Positions 11,739 to 21,770 of a stretch of DNA of 64,000 nt are shown here, piece after piece (the stretch's first letter is position 1; every line of letters begins with the position of its first letter). Under the pieces are notes generated by a model. That model made no database searches. It saw nothing but the letters and a program-made list of their open reading frames with translations, and was not told where the DNA came from. Origin of the DNA: Staphylotrichum longicolle. Lineage: Eukaryota > Ascomycota > Sordariomycetes > Sordariales > Chaetomiaceae. The stretch lies in NCBI GenBank assembly GCA_019096155.1, contig JAHCVI010000001.1:8680001-8744000 (forward strand), read 5' to 3'. Made by a program: the position numbers and the translations under genes.

Positions 11739-12129
11739 TTTGCCAAATCGAGCAGTTATGCCCTCGAATATTTCCAAATTCTGTCAGCTGCAAATTTTTT
11801 TAGCCGTTGACTGTGAGATTTGTCAACAAATCATGATTGTGGCTGTTCCTCGCTCACGATGCTGAGTGTTGACTGTTCACGGAAATTTCTTGACTCCTGA
11901 AACTGAGCTGCAATGGACTGATGGAATGCAACCCTAACCCTGATTCTCTCCTGGAATGCGAAAGGGGGCGCCTTGAAGACCACCGACTACCCTGTTTCCT
12001 AGACAATTACTGCTTCAAGTTATTCCGTGTTATATGGCGTATTATGCTCTTGGTACTACCATATACGATCAAAAAGTACATGGAGGTTACACTACCATCC
12101 GCTCCTTCTTCTCAGCCTGCTCACACGCC
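11739..12129. promoter_or_regulatory. rtt10 upstream region with telomere-like repeat
   Basis: 391 bp between the tel2 stop and the rtt10 start. Contains AACCCTAACCCT at 11930-11941, about 195 bp upstream of the rtt10 ATG, inside a 17-nt sequence found again upstream of coq6. No gene seen. Confidence 0.6.
11930..11941 (-). promoter_or_regulatory. Telomere-like double repeat (AGGGTTAGGGTT in gene sense)
   Basis: Two CCCTAA units, read as AGGGTTAGGGTT in the rtt10 direction. The sequence AATGCAACCCTAACCCT (11925-11941) is identical to 27215-27231. Motifs of this type are bound by TRF-like Myb factors (Tbf1, Teb1) in other fungi; binding here is inferred. Confidence 0.5.
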
Positions 12130-15100
12130 CTACCCAAACCCAATCAACTCGCCCACCAGCACCCCCCTCCATCTCTCCACCCCCTCCCTCAACCGCACCA
12201 GCACCCCGGCCGCCAACACATTTACCCCCTCCTCCTCCCCGCCCTCATCACCGCCCCTCAACCCCCCAAACACGTCCGCCACCCACTCCTGCGCTTCCAC
12301 CACCTCCCGGCCCAACTCCTCGCACACCTCCCTCATCCTCCCCTCGTTCACGTCCAGCAGCGCCACGAACCCAACCAGCACCGCCCGCGTGACGGCCAGG
12401 TCGCCCACCGCCTGCGCGCGCACGGGCGTGCCGAGCAGCAGCCGCCACAGCTCGGCCGTCATCTGCGGCAGCGCGAGCGTGCTGGGCCCCGCGGCGTGGA
12501 CGAGCAGGGCGAGCGTCTTGAGGTAGAGCGCGAGGAGGTGCGGGTGGAGGAGGATCGCCTTGGTGCGGGCGGCGTGGGGCGAGTGCAGCGCGGCTTGGAA
12601 GCGGGCGGCGAGCGGGGCGAAAAGGAGGTGGCGAGGAGTGGGGGGGTTGTGTTGGGGATGGAGCGGATGGGCGGGGGTTTGGCGCGGCGGGTGGTAGGTT
12701 GTTGTTGTTGTTGTTGTTTTTGCTCGAGGCGGGAGGTGAAGGTGGAGAGCTTGAGGACGTCGGGGCCGGTGGCGGCGTCGGCGGCTGTGGCTGCCATTGG
12801 GGCGAGGAAGGAGGAGGTTAGGGAGGTGGCGATGTTGTCGAGGGCGTTGGGGGGGAGGGGCTTGAGGGTGGAGGATGGTTGAGTGGTTGATGAGTTGTTG
12901 AGGTAGAGTCGCTCGACACGCTCCGGGAGCGTCTTCGAGGGGAAGGCTGCTGCTGCGGCATAGTCTGAAGTCTCAAAGCCGGCCAGCTCGCGGCCGCTCA
13001 GGCCGAGAACGACAAGAATCGAAGCTCGTTGAGAGATAGAGTAGTCTCCGTCAAAGAAGGTCTTCGCAAACCACTGGCCCATCTTTTCGGGCTTGGCGAT
13101 GATGAGGGCTATCATCCCTTGGATTCTCAGCTCGTCAAAGTTGTCCATCTCGAATCGGTCGCTGAGGCCGACGAGCAACGAAGCGAGCTCCTCGGCGTGT
13201 TCCGATACTTCTGTCCCGTAACCGGCCTTGCGCCGAATTAATGTTGGCGCTGTCGCGAGAGCGAGCTTCTGGTGGTCGTAGCTGTCTGTGTCTCGGAGAT
13301 ACTTGATCAAGTCTCTGATGTAGACCGGGGCTTTCGGCTTGTTGCGGGTGACCAGCGTCGCGTCATCGTCCGAGTCTTCCGCATCCGAGTCCGGCTTTGC
13401 GTAGGGAACGATGTCGTCGTCTTCTGGCGCCTCCTCATCGCTGAGCTCCTCGATGATGAAGCCAGTTTGCGGAGGCTGTGGCGCCGGTCTCTGCACTGGC
13501 TTCCGTTGAGACTCCCGTTTTCTTTGAGGCGTGTCGACACGAGTGCTAAACAAGGGCTCCAATGGCCCTGGCTCATCCGAAACTTCGACCAACCCTTTGT
13601 ACCACCTCCCTTCATCCTCGTCCGTTTCCTCCATCTTGAAGTTGAGCCGTTTGTCCCCCTTGTCGACCAGACTAGAAAGGGCCTCGCCGACCACCATGCC
13701 AAGAAAACGCGCCCTCTGGTGTGGCGCTCCCAGCCGATTTGAGATGGCATTCAGCCAGATGCTTGACCGTAGCAGCAACACCAGCTTGATGGGTGATTTC
13801 CTGTGGACATATCCAGCGGCCAACAGCAAGACCTGGGCATGAGCTATGTACTAGTCAGTTGCGGCCCTTGACTCCTGTGGTATTGGCACCAACCTTCTTG
13901 CTGCAGCATGGGGGAGTGCTTAATGTAGAGCTGGTCCCCATACTGCGCGAGACTCTTCTCCAGCACCATCACAAGGTCGTCCTTGTTCTGAGCGATGACT
14001 GCCGTAACAGCCCGCCGGATACCAACGCCCTCTCCAAGCCCAGCACCAGAGGAGCCTGACAGCCACTCGACCAAGTGCCGTCTTCCATTCTCCCCTGAGC
14101 CAAGTATTCCGCCGAGGGCCCCAGCCACAGCAGATATGCGTGGTTTACTGTCCTCAGATTCGCAACGCCCTAGCTTATCGAGGTGCTCGTTAGAACACAG
14201 CTTCAGCACCGAGTACAAAACTTTCCGTTGCTCGGTCTGGGGCAGGTTGCCCAACAAGATGCCAAATCTCCTTGGGTCGGCCCCTGACTTGAGGACGAGT
14301 TCGGTGAGGAGCTGCTTGATCAACCCCTCTGACACATGTTAGCTTATGCCCATGACTTCTGCGGTGTATTACCTTACCAGAGTGTCCAAGCCGCAGGGCT
14401 TTGGCAAACAAGTCGGAACCGAATTTAGTCTCGTCTGGTCCTAGGTCCGACAACACCAGTTTCACAACGTTCCGGCCAAGCCACTCAGTGTACTGTGCCG
14501 AGTCGGCAGGCCATATGTCGCCAACGTTTTTGCTCGAGTCACTGGCTCTGGCAATACCCTCGGCCTCAGCAGCAAGTGAAACAACACGGCCACCACCAAA
14601 CGTTGCGACCATCTCCTGGAGTCGAGGTCTTGTTCTAGCGGGGCCATCCTGCCCAGAAGTCGCAATCCTCCATGCTTCCAGGAGCCAGCCGTCGCCCTGA
14701 AGGACACGACATAACAGCTCCAATAAAATGCCGAGATTCAGAGAAATATCGGGTCTTTTTGCTTTTGCCGTGGCCTCCGACTTGGCTTCCTGGATCAGCG
14801 CCCTGAGTCGGACAAGGATGGCGTTGATCCCCGTGATGCTTGATAGACAGTACAGAAGCAACCTTAGTCCTGAATTTTTTGGCTGATGGGCATCCTCGAT
14901 GAGCAACGCCCAGTAGTTTGGCACAATCTCAGAGACCAGGGCATGGACAAGTTGGGCGCTCAGGGGACTGGGGAGTTTAATGCTCGGGAAGCTGGAGCCA
15001 TCGGATTCGTGGCGGGAGAGAAAGGTCAAGGCGGAAACGAGTGAGTCGTAGTCTGGCTCGTGCTTGAGAATTTCGAGAGCATCCTCTGGCGTTGATGGTG

Positions 15101-15230
15101 TCTTGTTCTGTGGTTTCGATCTTGTCTCTGCACCATTGGATCGCTCCCGGAGAGTCAGCTCTTGGAGGAAACCGTCTGAGTTGTCCTTGGCCTTGCGGAT
15201 GACACTGGCTGGCCTCAGTAACTCGTCCAT
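12130..15230 (-). CDS. tel2: Tel2 (TELO2), telomere-maintenance and PIKK-stability protein of the TTT complex
   Basis: Exons 14378..15230, 13894..14328 and 12130..13843; about 1000 aa. Both introns are GT-AG (14329-14377, 13844-13893) and keep frame, giving the junctions LRLGHSEGLIKQLL and MLQQEAHAQVLLLAAGYVHR. The conserved Tel2 C-terminal segment is present: VYIRDLIKYLRDTDSYDHQ, LVGLSDRFEMDNFDELR, MIALIIAKPEKMGQWF. Tel2 acts with Tti1 and Tti2 as an Hsp90 co-chaperone that stabilises Tor, Mec1/ATR and Tel1/ATM kinases. In the last exon the frame changes at a C7 run (G7 on the plus strand, 12640-12646); one added base gives HLLFAPLAARFQAAL and leads to the natural end, so I read it as one gene with a missing base. 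Divergent from uba3. Confidence 0.9.
12640..12646 (-). other. Homopolymer frameshift in tel2
   Basis: Upstream of this 7-base run the conserved protein is in one frame; downstream the conserved Tel2 C-terminus is in the frame reached by adding one C. Confidence 0.7.
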
Positions 15231-15813
15231 GGTCAGGCTGGTTTGAGTGCTGAATGTGATCTGAGCCCGGCTCGCATGCCTCTTTGCACTCGAAATTTCC
15301 TGCAGCGAAGCGTGCTCGGCTTGCGTGCTCGATTCACTGTAGAACTTGGAGCAGGCTGTGCGTCTTGAATGATTGAGTGTTCGAGTGCCCCACTAGCCTT
15401 GTCTCTGGAATGTTTGGACCTCAACTGGATTCAGCAAGGTGACATGATTTTAGGACTGTCGAGTGTTCCTTCTCATGACAAAATCCCTGTTCTACAATAT
15501 GTAACCAATGGCAATTCTTCAATGAATCTCTGACCCAACACTAGGCCAAAGAATGCGTTCAGAAATTGCACCTTGAGTTCTGAGTTGGTGCTGAAAGAGC
15601 TCGGCCAGGTGCTGCGTCAGTGGATCTCGATGCCAGGAGCCACCGCAGAGACCCTTGACGCGCTAAGATAAGGGAGGGGAACGTCACCGCGATAAGGGGA
15701 CGGGGCAGCTCCTGGTGCCTGGGATGATCCAACACCATCTCCGACCTTCCAACAGACTGCACCAAATCCCATTTCCCAACTCGGCCGATTGACGAACACG
15801 CACCGGCACAGAC
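15231..15813. promoter_or_regulatory. Divergent promoter region of tel2 and uba3
   Basis: 583 bp between two divergent starts. No gene, tRNA or repeat seen. Confidence 0.55.
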
Positions 15814-17115
15814 ATGGCCTCCTCAGAAGTGCATCCAGGCTCCGAACCGTCAAGATGGGCCTACCTCGACAGGGTCCGAACCCGGCCGGGCCCCTTCACG
15901 AACCCCGACATGTTCAACGCCGAGGGAGTGGTTGCGGCCATGGAGAAGATGAAGGTCCTCGTTATTGGCGCCGGAGGCCTTGGCTGTGAGCTCCTGAAGA
16001 ACCTTGCGCTCTCGGGATTCAAAAACATCCACGTCATCGACATGGACACGATCGACATCTCGAACCTGAACCGCCAATTCCTCTTCCGCCAGGCAGACGT
16101 CGGCTCGTCCAAGGCCGAAGTGGCCGCCCGGTTCGTCGAGAAGCGGGTCAAGGGCGTCAAGATCACACCACACAACAACAAGATCCAAGACTTTGACGAG
16201 GACTTCTACATGCAGTTCCAGCTGGTCGTGTGCGGGCTCGACAGCATCGAGGCGCGACGGTGGATCAACGCGACCCTCGTCAACATGGTCGACGAGGACG
16301 TCGAGGACAGCTACAAGCCCCTCATCGACGGCGGCACCGAGGGCTTCAAGGGCCAGGCCCGCGTCATCATCCCCACCGTGACCTCGTGCATCGAGTGCCA
16401 GCTCGACATGCACGCCCCGCGCGCCGCCGTGCCGCTCTGCACCCTCGCCAGCATCCCGCGCCAGCCCGAGCACTGCATCGAGTGGGCCCACGTCATCGCC
16501 TGGGACCAGGAGAAGCCCTTCCCCCAGCTCGACAAGGACGACCCGGAGCACATCACCTGGCTGTACCAAAAGGCCCTGCTGCGCGCGCGCGAGTTCAACA
16601 TCCCCGGCGTCACCTACTCCCTGACGCAGGGCGTAGTCAAGAACATCATCCCGGCCATCGCGGCGACCAACAGCGTCATCGCGGCCGCCTGCTGCAACGA
16701 GGCGCTCAAGATCGCCTCCAACTGCGCGCCCTTCCTCGGCCTGCCCGACGACAACTACATGATGTACTCGGGCAACGACAGCATCTACACTTACACCTTC
16801 CGGCACGAGAAGAAGGACGACTGCCCCGTGTGCGGCCAGCTGGCGCGCGACCTCCCCGTGGACCCGGCCTGGACCCTGCGCGAGCTGGTCGACTCGTTCG
16901 CGGCCCGGCCCGAGGCGCAGCTCAAGAAGCCGAGCGTGCGCGGCGAGGGCAAGACGCTGTACATGCAGTCGCCCGCGAGCCTCGAGGCGCAGACGCGGCC
17001 GAACCTGGACAAGACGCTGGCCGAGCTGGGGCTCGAAGACGGGCAGGAGATTGGCGTGACGGACCCGGCGTTTGCGACGGTCGTGTTCAAGTTCCGGCTG
17101 AGGTTCAAGCAATAA
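15814..17115 (+). CDS. uba3: NEDD8-activating enzyme E1 catalytic subunit Uba3
   Basis: Single exon, 433 aa, the usual length. The nucleotide-binding motif VLVIGAGGLGCELLKNLAL is at about residues 47-65, DMDTIDISNLNRQFLFR follows, and the catalytic cysteine lies in VPLCTLASIPRQ (about residue 209). Two CxxC pairs (CIEC and CPVC) form the zinc site, and the C-terminal ubiquitin-fold domain binds the E2. With Ula1/APPBP1 it adenylates Nedd8/Rub1 and passes it to Ubc12 for cullin neddylation. The gene has strong GC bias at third positions, which leaves a long empty antisense frame. Convergent with rpc40. Confidence 0.96.
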   Translation: MASSEVHPGSEPSRWAYLDRVRTRPGPFTNPDMFNAEGVVAAMEKMKVLVIGAGGLGCELLKNLALSGFKNIHVIDMDTIDISNLNRQFLFRQADVGSSKAEVAARFVEKRVKGVKITPHNNKIQDFDEDFYMQFQLVVCGLDSIEARRWINATLVNMVDEDVEDSYKPLIDGGTEGFKGQARVIIPTVTSCIECQLDMHAPRAAVPLCTLASIPRQPEHCIEWAHVIAWDQEKPFPQLDKDDPEHITWLYQKALLRAREFNIPGVTYSLTQGVVKNIIPAIAATNSVIAAACCNEALKIASNCAPFLGLPDDNYMMYSGNDSIYTYTFRHEKKDDCPVCGQLARDLPVDPAWTLRELVDSFAARPEAQLKKPSVRGEGKTLYMQSPASLEAQTRPNLDKTLAELGLEDGQEIGVTDPAFATVVFKFRLRFKQ

Positions 17116-17587
17116 TCATGTCGGGCAGGTAGTAGACCGGGTTCGCGTTTTTTGCTTTTGTTTTCTTTTTTTTTTCGTCTACTAGGGTGCATTTTTTGCA
17201 AGGCGTCGGGGGGGTGATTCGATGATGACCAGACGAAGAAACGGCAGGATACCACACTGCATGGGCCGGGAGAGGGCTGTTTGCGGCCGGGAGAGGGCTG
17301 TTTGCGGCCGGGAAAACACACAACCACATGGCATTTTAGACATGGAACGGACCCCAAAACCCAAAACCCAAAACAAAAAGGAAGCCAGATCAGACTAGAG
17401 CTTCTATTTCCCACCATGACCAGTCTAGACAACACAAAAGGGAACAGAAACAGACCGGGGCGGCCAACAAGACCCCTTTTTTTCAGAACCGCCCACCGAG
17501 ACGCCAAGCCCATGTTTGAACAAGATGCAAGAGAAAAGAAAGGGGGTATAACAACCCACGACCCCACCCGTTCTTGCTTCTGTCTTT
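17116..17587. other. Convergent 3' region uba3 / rpc40
   Basis: 472 bp between two stop codons. Holds a T-rich stretch after uba3 (17157-17180), a 21-nt tandem repeat, and an ACCCAAA-type repeat near 17351-17377. No gene. Confidence 0.6.
17264..17312. repeat. 21-nt tandem repeat, 2.3 copies
   Basis: Unit GGCCGGGAGAGGGCTGTTTGC at 17264-17284 and 17285-17305, then a partial copy GGCCGGG to 17312. The copies are identical. Confidence 0.9.
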
Positions 17588-18780
17588 TCATCTGACCATG
17601 TTGACAACCTGCTTCTCCAGATCCTGGGCCCGCTTCTTGAGGTGCGCGACCGCCTCGAGGAAGATGGCGTCGCTCTCCCACTGGCCCGTGCTCTCGACCA
17701 GGTAGATGAAGTGGTCGCGCCGCCGCCCCAGCTTGACCTTGTCCTTGAACTCGGGATGGCGCAGGCACTCCCTGCTGACGGTGTCGCGCATCGGGTCCGC
17801 CACCACGGCCTTGACCTCGCCCTCGTGGCCCTCGTACCCGCTGCCCCTTTGCGCGGCGTCCTCCTTGGTCACCTTGTCCAGCGCGATGACGCCGCGCGGG
17901 AAGCAGCGCGCAAACTTCTCGGCGTCGGCGCCGAGGATGGGCCGCTCGATGCGGATGACGGGCATCAGGCGGTACGAGGCGGTGGCGACGGGCGAGAACT
18001 TGGCGTGGTCGGAGCCGACGCCCTTGTGCATGTGCATCGAGAGCGAGATCTCCTGGCCCGGCCGCAGCTTGGCGATCAGGATGTCCGAGTTGACGGGCGC
18101 GATGGCGTCGGCGCCGGAAAAGTAGCGGTCCTGCCGCCCGACGGGGCAGAACTCGATGTCGCGCGCGTAGACGTGGGCGTGCTTGTAGAGCTTGGTCGGG
18201 TCCGTCTCGTTGGGCGCCGCGGCGTCGTTGTGCTCGCACTTGACCTCGAGGCGCAGCGAGACGGTGTTGAAGTCGTAGTAGCTGTTGTTGATCTGGGACT
18301 CGTCGGCCGGCTTGCGCCACCACTTGAGGAAATTGTGCAGCCCCTCGTGCCCGCCCTTGAAGGGGATCAGGCCTAGCCTGTGGGAGAGGACTTCGTCCTG
18401 GATGACGGAGGTGTTGTTGTTGATGAAGACGGTCTCGATGGCGAGTGTCGGGATGTCGGCGATCATAATGCGGCGGAACGCGTTGGCGATGGAGGCGTCG
18501 CAGCCGATCAGGGAGAAGGAGGCCTCGTAGGGATCGTTCTGGTGGAATTCGACGCTGAAGCCTCGCCGGAAGGCATCAATGTCCCAGCTGTGCTCCTCGC
18601 CCGGGTAGTGCCCCGGGAAGTCTGTGGATGTCACATCGGTGATGGTCTCGCCGTGGATGCCGACGATCTGGGGTTCCGGGTTGTCAGCATGCCTGGCTCC
18701 TTTAGCGGTAGGGTAAGGAAACAAAGAAAACACACCTTTCGCCGCTCGAGCTCTTCTTGTGTTGGCGGTTTGTGAGGCAT
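17588..18780 (-). CDS. rpc40: RNA polymerase I and III common subunit AC40 (Rpc40/RPAC1)
   Basis: CDS complement(join(17588..18667,18736..18780)), 374 aa. Exon 1 encodes MPHKPPTQEELERRK; the intron is GTGTGT...CCCCAG, phase 0, and exon 2 starts IVGIHGETITDVTSTDFPGH, the conserved Rpc40 N-terminus. The alpha-subunit-like domain shows IANAFRRIMIADIPTLAIE and DEVLSHRLGLIPFKG, as in bacterial RpoA, and LRPGQEISLSMHMHKGVGSDHAKFSP follows. With AC19 it forms the assembly platform of Pol I and Pol III. The coding frame is intact. Divergent from the complex I gene. Confidence 0.96.
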
Positions 18781-19644
18781 TGTGTCTCTGGTCTGGATGT
18801 TTAGTGGGGTTGTCAGTCTCTCTCTCCCTCTCCCTCTCTCTGCGACCCTTGAAATTCTTCGATGCGAGCTCCTGGGCCCGATCAAACAGCGGCAGAATTT
18901 TTCACTTATCGCGGGGAAATTTTGACCGCCTTTGCAGGGGTCCACCGGCTCGACAGCCAAGCTCAGCGATTGGGAGTTTGGACCACACGCTTCGCACCGG
19001 AGCTTGTCAAAGTCAGCCAGAGAAACACGGAGCTGGCTCACAGAGGCTGACGGCCTTCGAGACTGCGCAATTGACCTGCAAAGCTTCGTGATAGGTGAGG
19101 GTGTTGGATCTTGGACCTGATCTATTTCCTAAAATCTGGCGGTTTTCGTTTGTACCTGGGCTTCAGGGTGCTCGCTGGCAACCAATTGGTCTATAGAGAG
19201 AAATTCCTCGTGTAAATTTCTCACCAAAAGGAGGATATACTCTGTTTCCATTGTGCACTTGCGACTCTTGAGTGGTGTTCTCAGAGCTGTTGTTGAAGTC
19301 CCCAGTTCGGGTTCCATTGCGAATTGAAGAAGATACCAGCCAATCAGACGGGGCCTAATTGGAGACGGCACTCGGATAAAACCCCACGCCGTGGCCACCC
19401 AATCGGGCGGCGGAGTGGACTGAGCAGTTTAGCTTGGCAGTGGCCACTGCTTTCGTGCCAGTGCAGTGACGAGCACCCGAAAACGTGCTCCCCACTGCGA
19501 GACAGCACGTCTGCCCGTCCAACATTTGAAGCTCAGTGCCAGCCATTGACCCCGGAGAAGAGGCCGCAACCCGGGAGAGCGCACCCGGCAACCCCTTCTC
19601 CTCGACCCCTCTCCGCTCTCGACCTCGCTCCCGACAATCCGACC
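18781..19644. promoter_or_regulatory. Divergent promoter region rpc40 / complex I 49-kDa gene
   Basis: 864 bp. Near rpc40 there is a CTCTCTCC tract (about 18811-18841). CCAAT boxes cluster at 19340 (CCAAT), 19358 (ATTGG) and 19399 (CCAAT), 245-305 bp upstream of the complex I start; CCAAT/HAP control of respiratory genes is well established in fungi, and its use here is inferred. Confidence 0.55.
19340..19403 (+). promoter_or_regulatory. Cluster of three CCAAT boxes
   Basis: CCAAT at 19340-19344, ATTGG at 19358-19362 and CCAAT at 19399-19403. Candidate HAP-complex sites upstream of a nuclear respiratory-chain gene. Confidence 0.45.
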
Positions 19645-21304
19645 ATGTCGGCGACCCTGTACCGCCTCGCCGGCCGCAGCGCCAAGCGACTCTGCACCCG
19701 CTCATCACCATGCTCGCCAGCTCCATCTCACATCCGGCCCGCGCCTTCTCCGCCTCGGCCCTCCGCCGCTATGCGAGCCCCAGGAGTACCAGGGCACCCG
19801 CCTGATCCCCACGGCCGCCGACTTCTCGACTCCTGCCGACACCTACGGGCTCGACTCGCAGCGTCCCGATGCTGAGATCAGCGGCACGCAAAAATCCGCG
19901 ACGAGAGCGTCGAGGACCGCAAGGTGCGCCACTACACGGTCAACTTTGGTCCCCAGCATCCGGCCGCCCACGGTGTGTTGCGCTTGATTCTCGAGCTCAA
20001 CGGCGAGGAGATCATCCGGTGCGACCCGCACGTCGGCCTGCTGCACCGCGGCACCGAGAAGCTGTGCGAGTACAAGACGTACCTGCAGGCGCTGCCCTAC
20101 TTTGACCGTCTCGACTACGTCTCCATGATGACCAACGAGCAATGTTTTGCCCTGGCCGTCGAGAAGCTGCTCAACATTGAGATCCCCGACCGCGCCAAGT
20201 ACATCCGCACCCTGTTTGGCGAGATCACGCGCATCCTGAACCACCTCATGTCCGTCCTTTCCCACGCCATGGACGTTGGCGCCCTGACGCCGTTCCTGTG
20301 GGGTTTCGAGGAGAGAGAGAAGCTGATGGTGAGTTATTACGTTGGGTCACATTGGTGGGGAATAGCAAGGGAAAATCAACGATTTTTTTTTTGTGTTTTC
20401 GTTTTGGGAAGGGTGAAAGCAAGAAGAGCAAGAAGCTAATATAAACGCCCAGGAATTCTACGAGCGCGTGTCCGGCGCCCGTCTCCATGCCGCCTATGTC
20501 CGCCCTGGCGGCGTCCACCAAGACATCCCCGTCGGCCTGCTCGACGACATCTACCAATGGGCGACGCAGTTCGGCGACCGCATCGACGAGACCGAGGAGA
20601 TGCTGACGGACAACCGCATCTGGATCAACCGTCTCAAGGGTGTGGGCGTCGTCTCGGCGGCCGACGCGCTCAACCTGTCCTTCACCGGCGTCATGCTGCG
20701 CGGGTCCGGTGTGCCCTGGGACATCCGCAAGAGCCAGCCGTACGACGCCTATGACCAGGTCGAGTTCGACGTGCCCGTCGGCGTCAACGGCGACTGCTAC
20801 GACCGCTACCTGTGCCGCATGGAGGAGTTCCGCCAGTCGCTGCGCATCATCCACCAGTGCCTCAACAAGATGCCGGCCGGCCCCGTCCGCGTCGAGGACT
20901 ACAAGATCTCGCCCCCCCCCCGCTCCGCCATGAAGGAGAACATGGAGGCCCTCATCCACCACTTCCTGCTCTACACCAAGGGCTACGCCGTCCCCCCCGG
21001 CGACACCTACTCGGCGATCGAGGCCCCCAAGGGCGAGATGGGCGTCTATGTTGTCAGCGACGGCAGCGAGAGGCCGTACCGCGTACACATCCGCGCGCCC
21101 GGCTTCGCCCATCTCGGCGGGTTCGACCATGTCTGCAAGGGGCATCTGCTGGCTGACGCCGTGGCTGTCATTGGCACCATGGATCTGGTGTTTGGTGAGT
21201 GCCGTCTTTTTTTGCTCTTGTCGTTTTGTTTGGTGATGTGTGCGTGTTTGTGGTTTTGTATGAATGTTGTGCTAACCGCTGTGACAGGCGAGGTTGATCG
21301 GTAA
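19645..21304 (+). CDS. nuo49: NADH:ubiquinone oxidoreductase 49-kDa subunit (NDUFS2 / Nuo49), frame disrupted near N-terminus
   Basis: Exons 19645..20328, 20453..21194 and 21288..21304; about 470 aa. The start MSATLYRLAGRSAKRL begins a mitochondrial targeting sequence. From residue about 95 the protein is textbook NuoD/49-kDa: VNFGPQHPAAHGVLRLILEL, CDPHVGLLHRGTEKL, SMMTNEQCFALAVEKLL, and the C-terminal GFAHLGGFDHVCKGHLLADA...GTMDLVFGEVDR. It lines the quinone-binding cavity of complex I with the PSST subunit. Both introns are GT-AG and keep frame. Three single-base frameshifts in the first exon (about 19,700, 19,773 and 19,890) must be repaired by one added base each to join the presequence, PQEYQGTRLIPTAADFSTP and IRDESVEDRKVRHY. 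A consensus-sequence error is the likelier cause. Confidence 0.93.
19697..19894 (+). other. Three frameshift sites in nuo49 exon 1
   Basis: Coding continuity jumps frame near 19697-19702, 19771-19776 and 19889-19894. Each is restored by one inserted base, giving LITMLASSISH, then YAEPQEYQGTR, then SGTQKIRDESV. Confidence 0.8.
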
Positions 21305-21770
21305 AGCGGGATGGGAGCCACCCATAAATAAAAAGACTGAGAAATCATCGCGAAGGGGGGTCGAATCGGTCAGCTTCGAAAAGGCAGCAAATGGTGCGGT
21401 TTGTTGGCAAGGTTTGGTTTTTGCTCCCTGGGCATGCATAGATCGATAGAAGAATGCTCTCTGCTTGCATCAGGGCTGGGCCAGCTCGGGTCGGTTTGTT
21501 GGTGGGTTGGATGGAACGGAACGCTCGTTCTGTGTTTGTGTCGAGGTCGTTTCGTTTGTAACCGCTGTATCATAGGCCAGAGCGGGAAATTTGTCCATGG
21601 GGGGGGGGAGTCTGTCCGTGTTGAGTGCTCCCCCTTTTTTTTCCTTTGATCCCTGCCCTGGCAACGAGACGTAAATATCCTACACTTTTCCACAACTGCG
21701 CTGTTGTCTTGGTCAGCATCTCATCCTTGGTCATGTATAGGTAGGGGGTGCAGAACTTACACTTGGCTTG
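21305..21770. other. Convergent 3' intergenic region
   Basis: 466 bp between two gene 3' ends with several G runs and a T8 run near 21635. No gene, tRNA or repeat seen. Confidence 0.55.

Noticed and set aside
15850..17112. 420-codon open frame antisense to uba3
   Set aside because: It mirrors the uba3 codons; strong G/C bias at third positions removes antisense stops. The product is a monotonous L/V/R/D sequence with no domain.
16230..17132. 300-codon frame overlapping uba3 in another frame
   Set aside because: Arg/Ala/Pro-rich shadow of the same GC-biased gene.
17351..17377. ACCCAAA repeats considered as interstitial telomere
   Set aside because: The unit is not TTAGGG and is AC-rich simple sequence in a 3' region.
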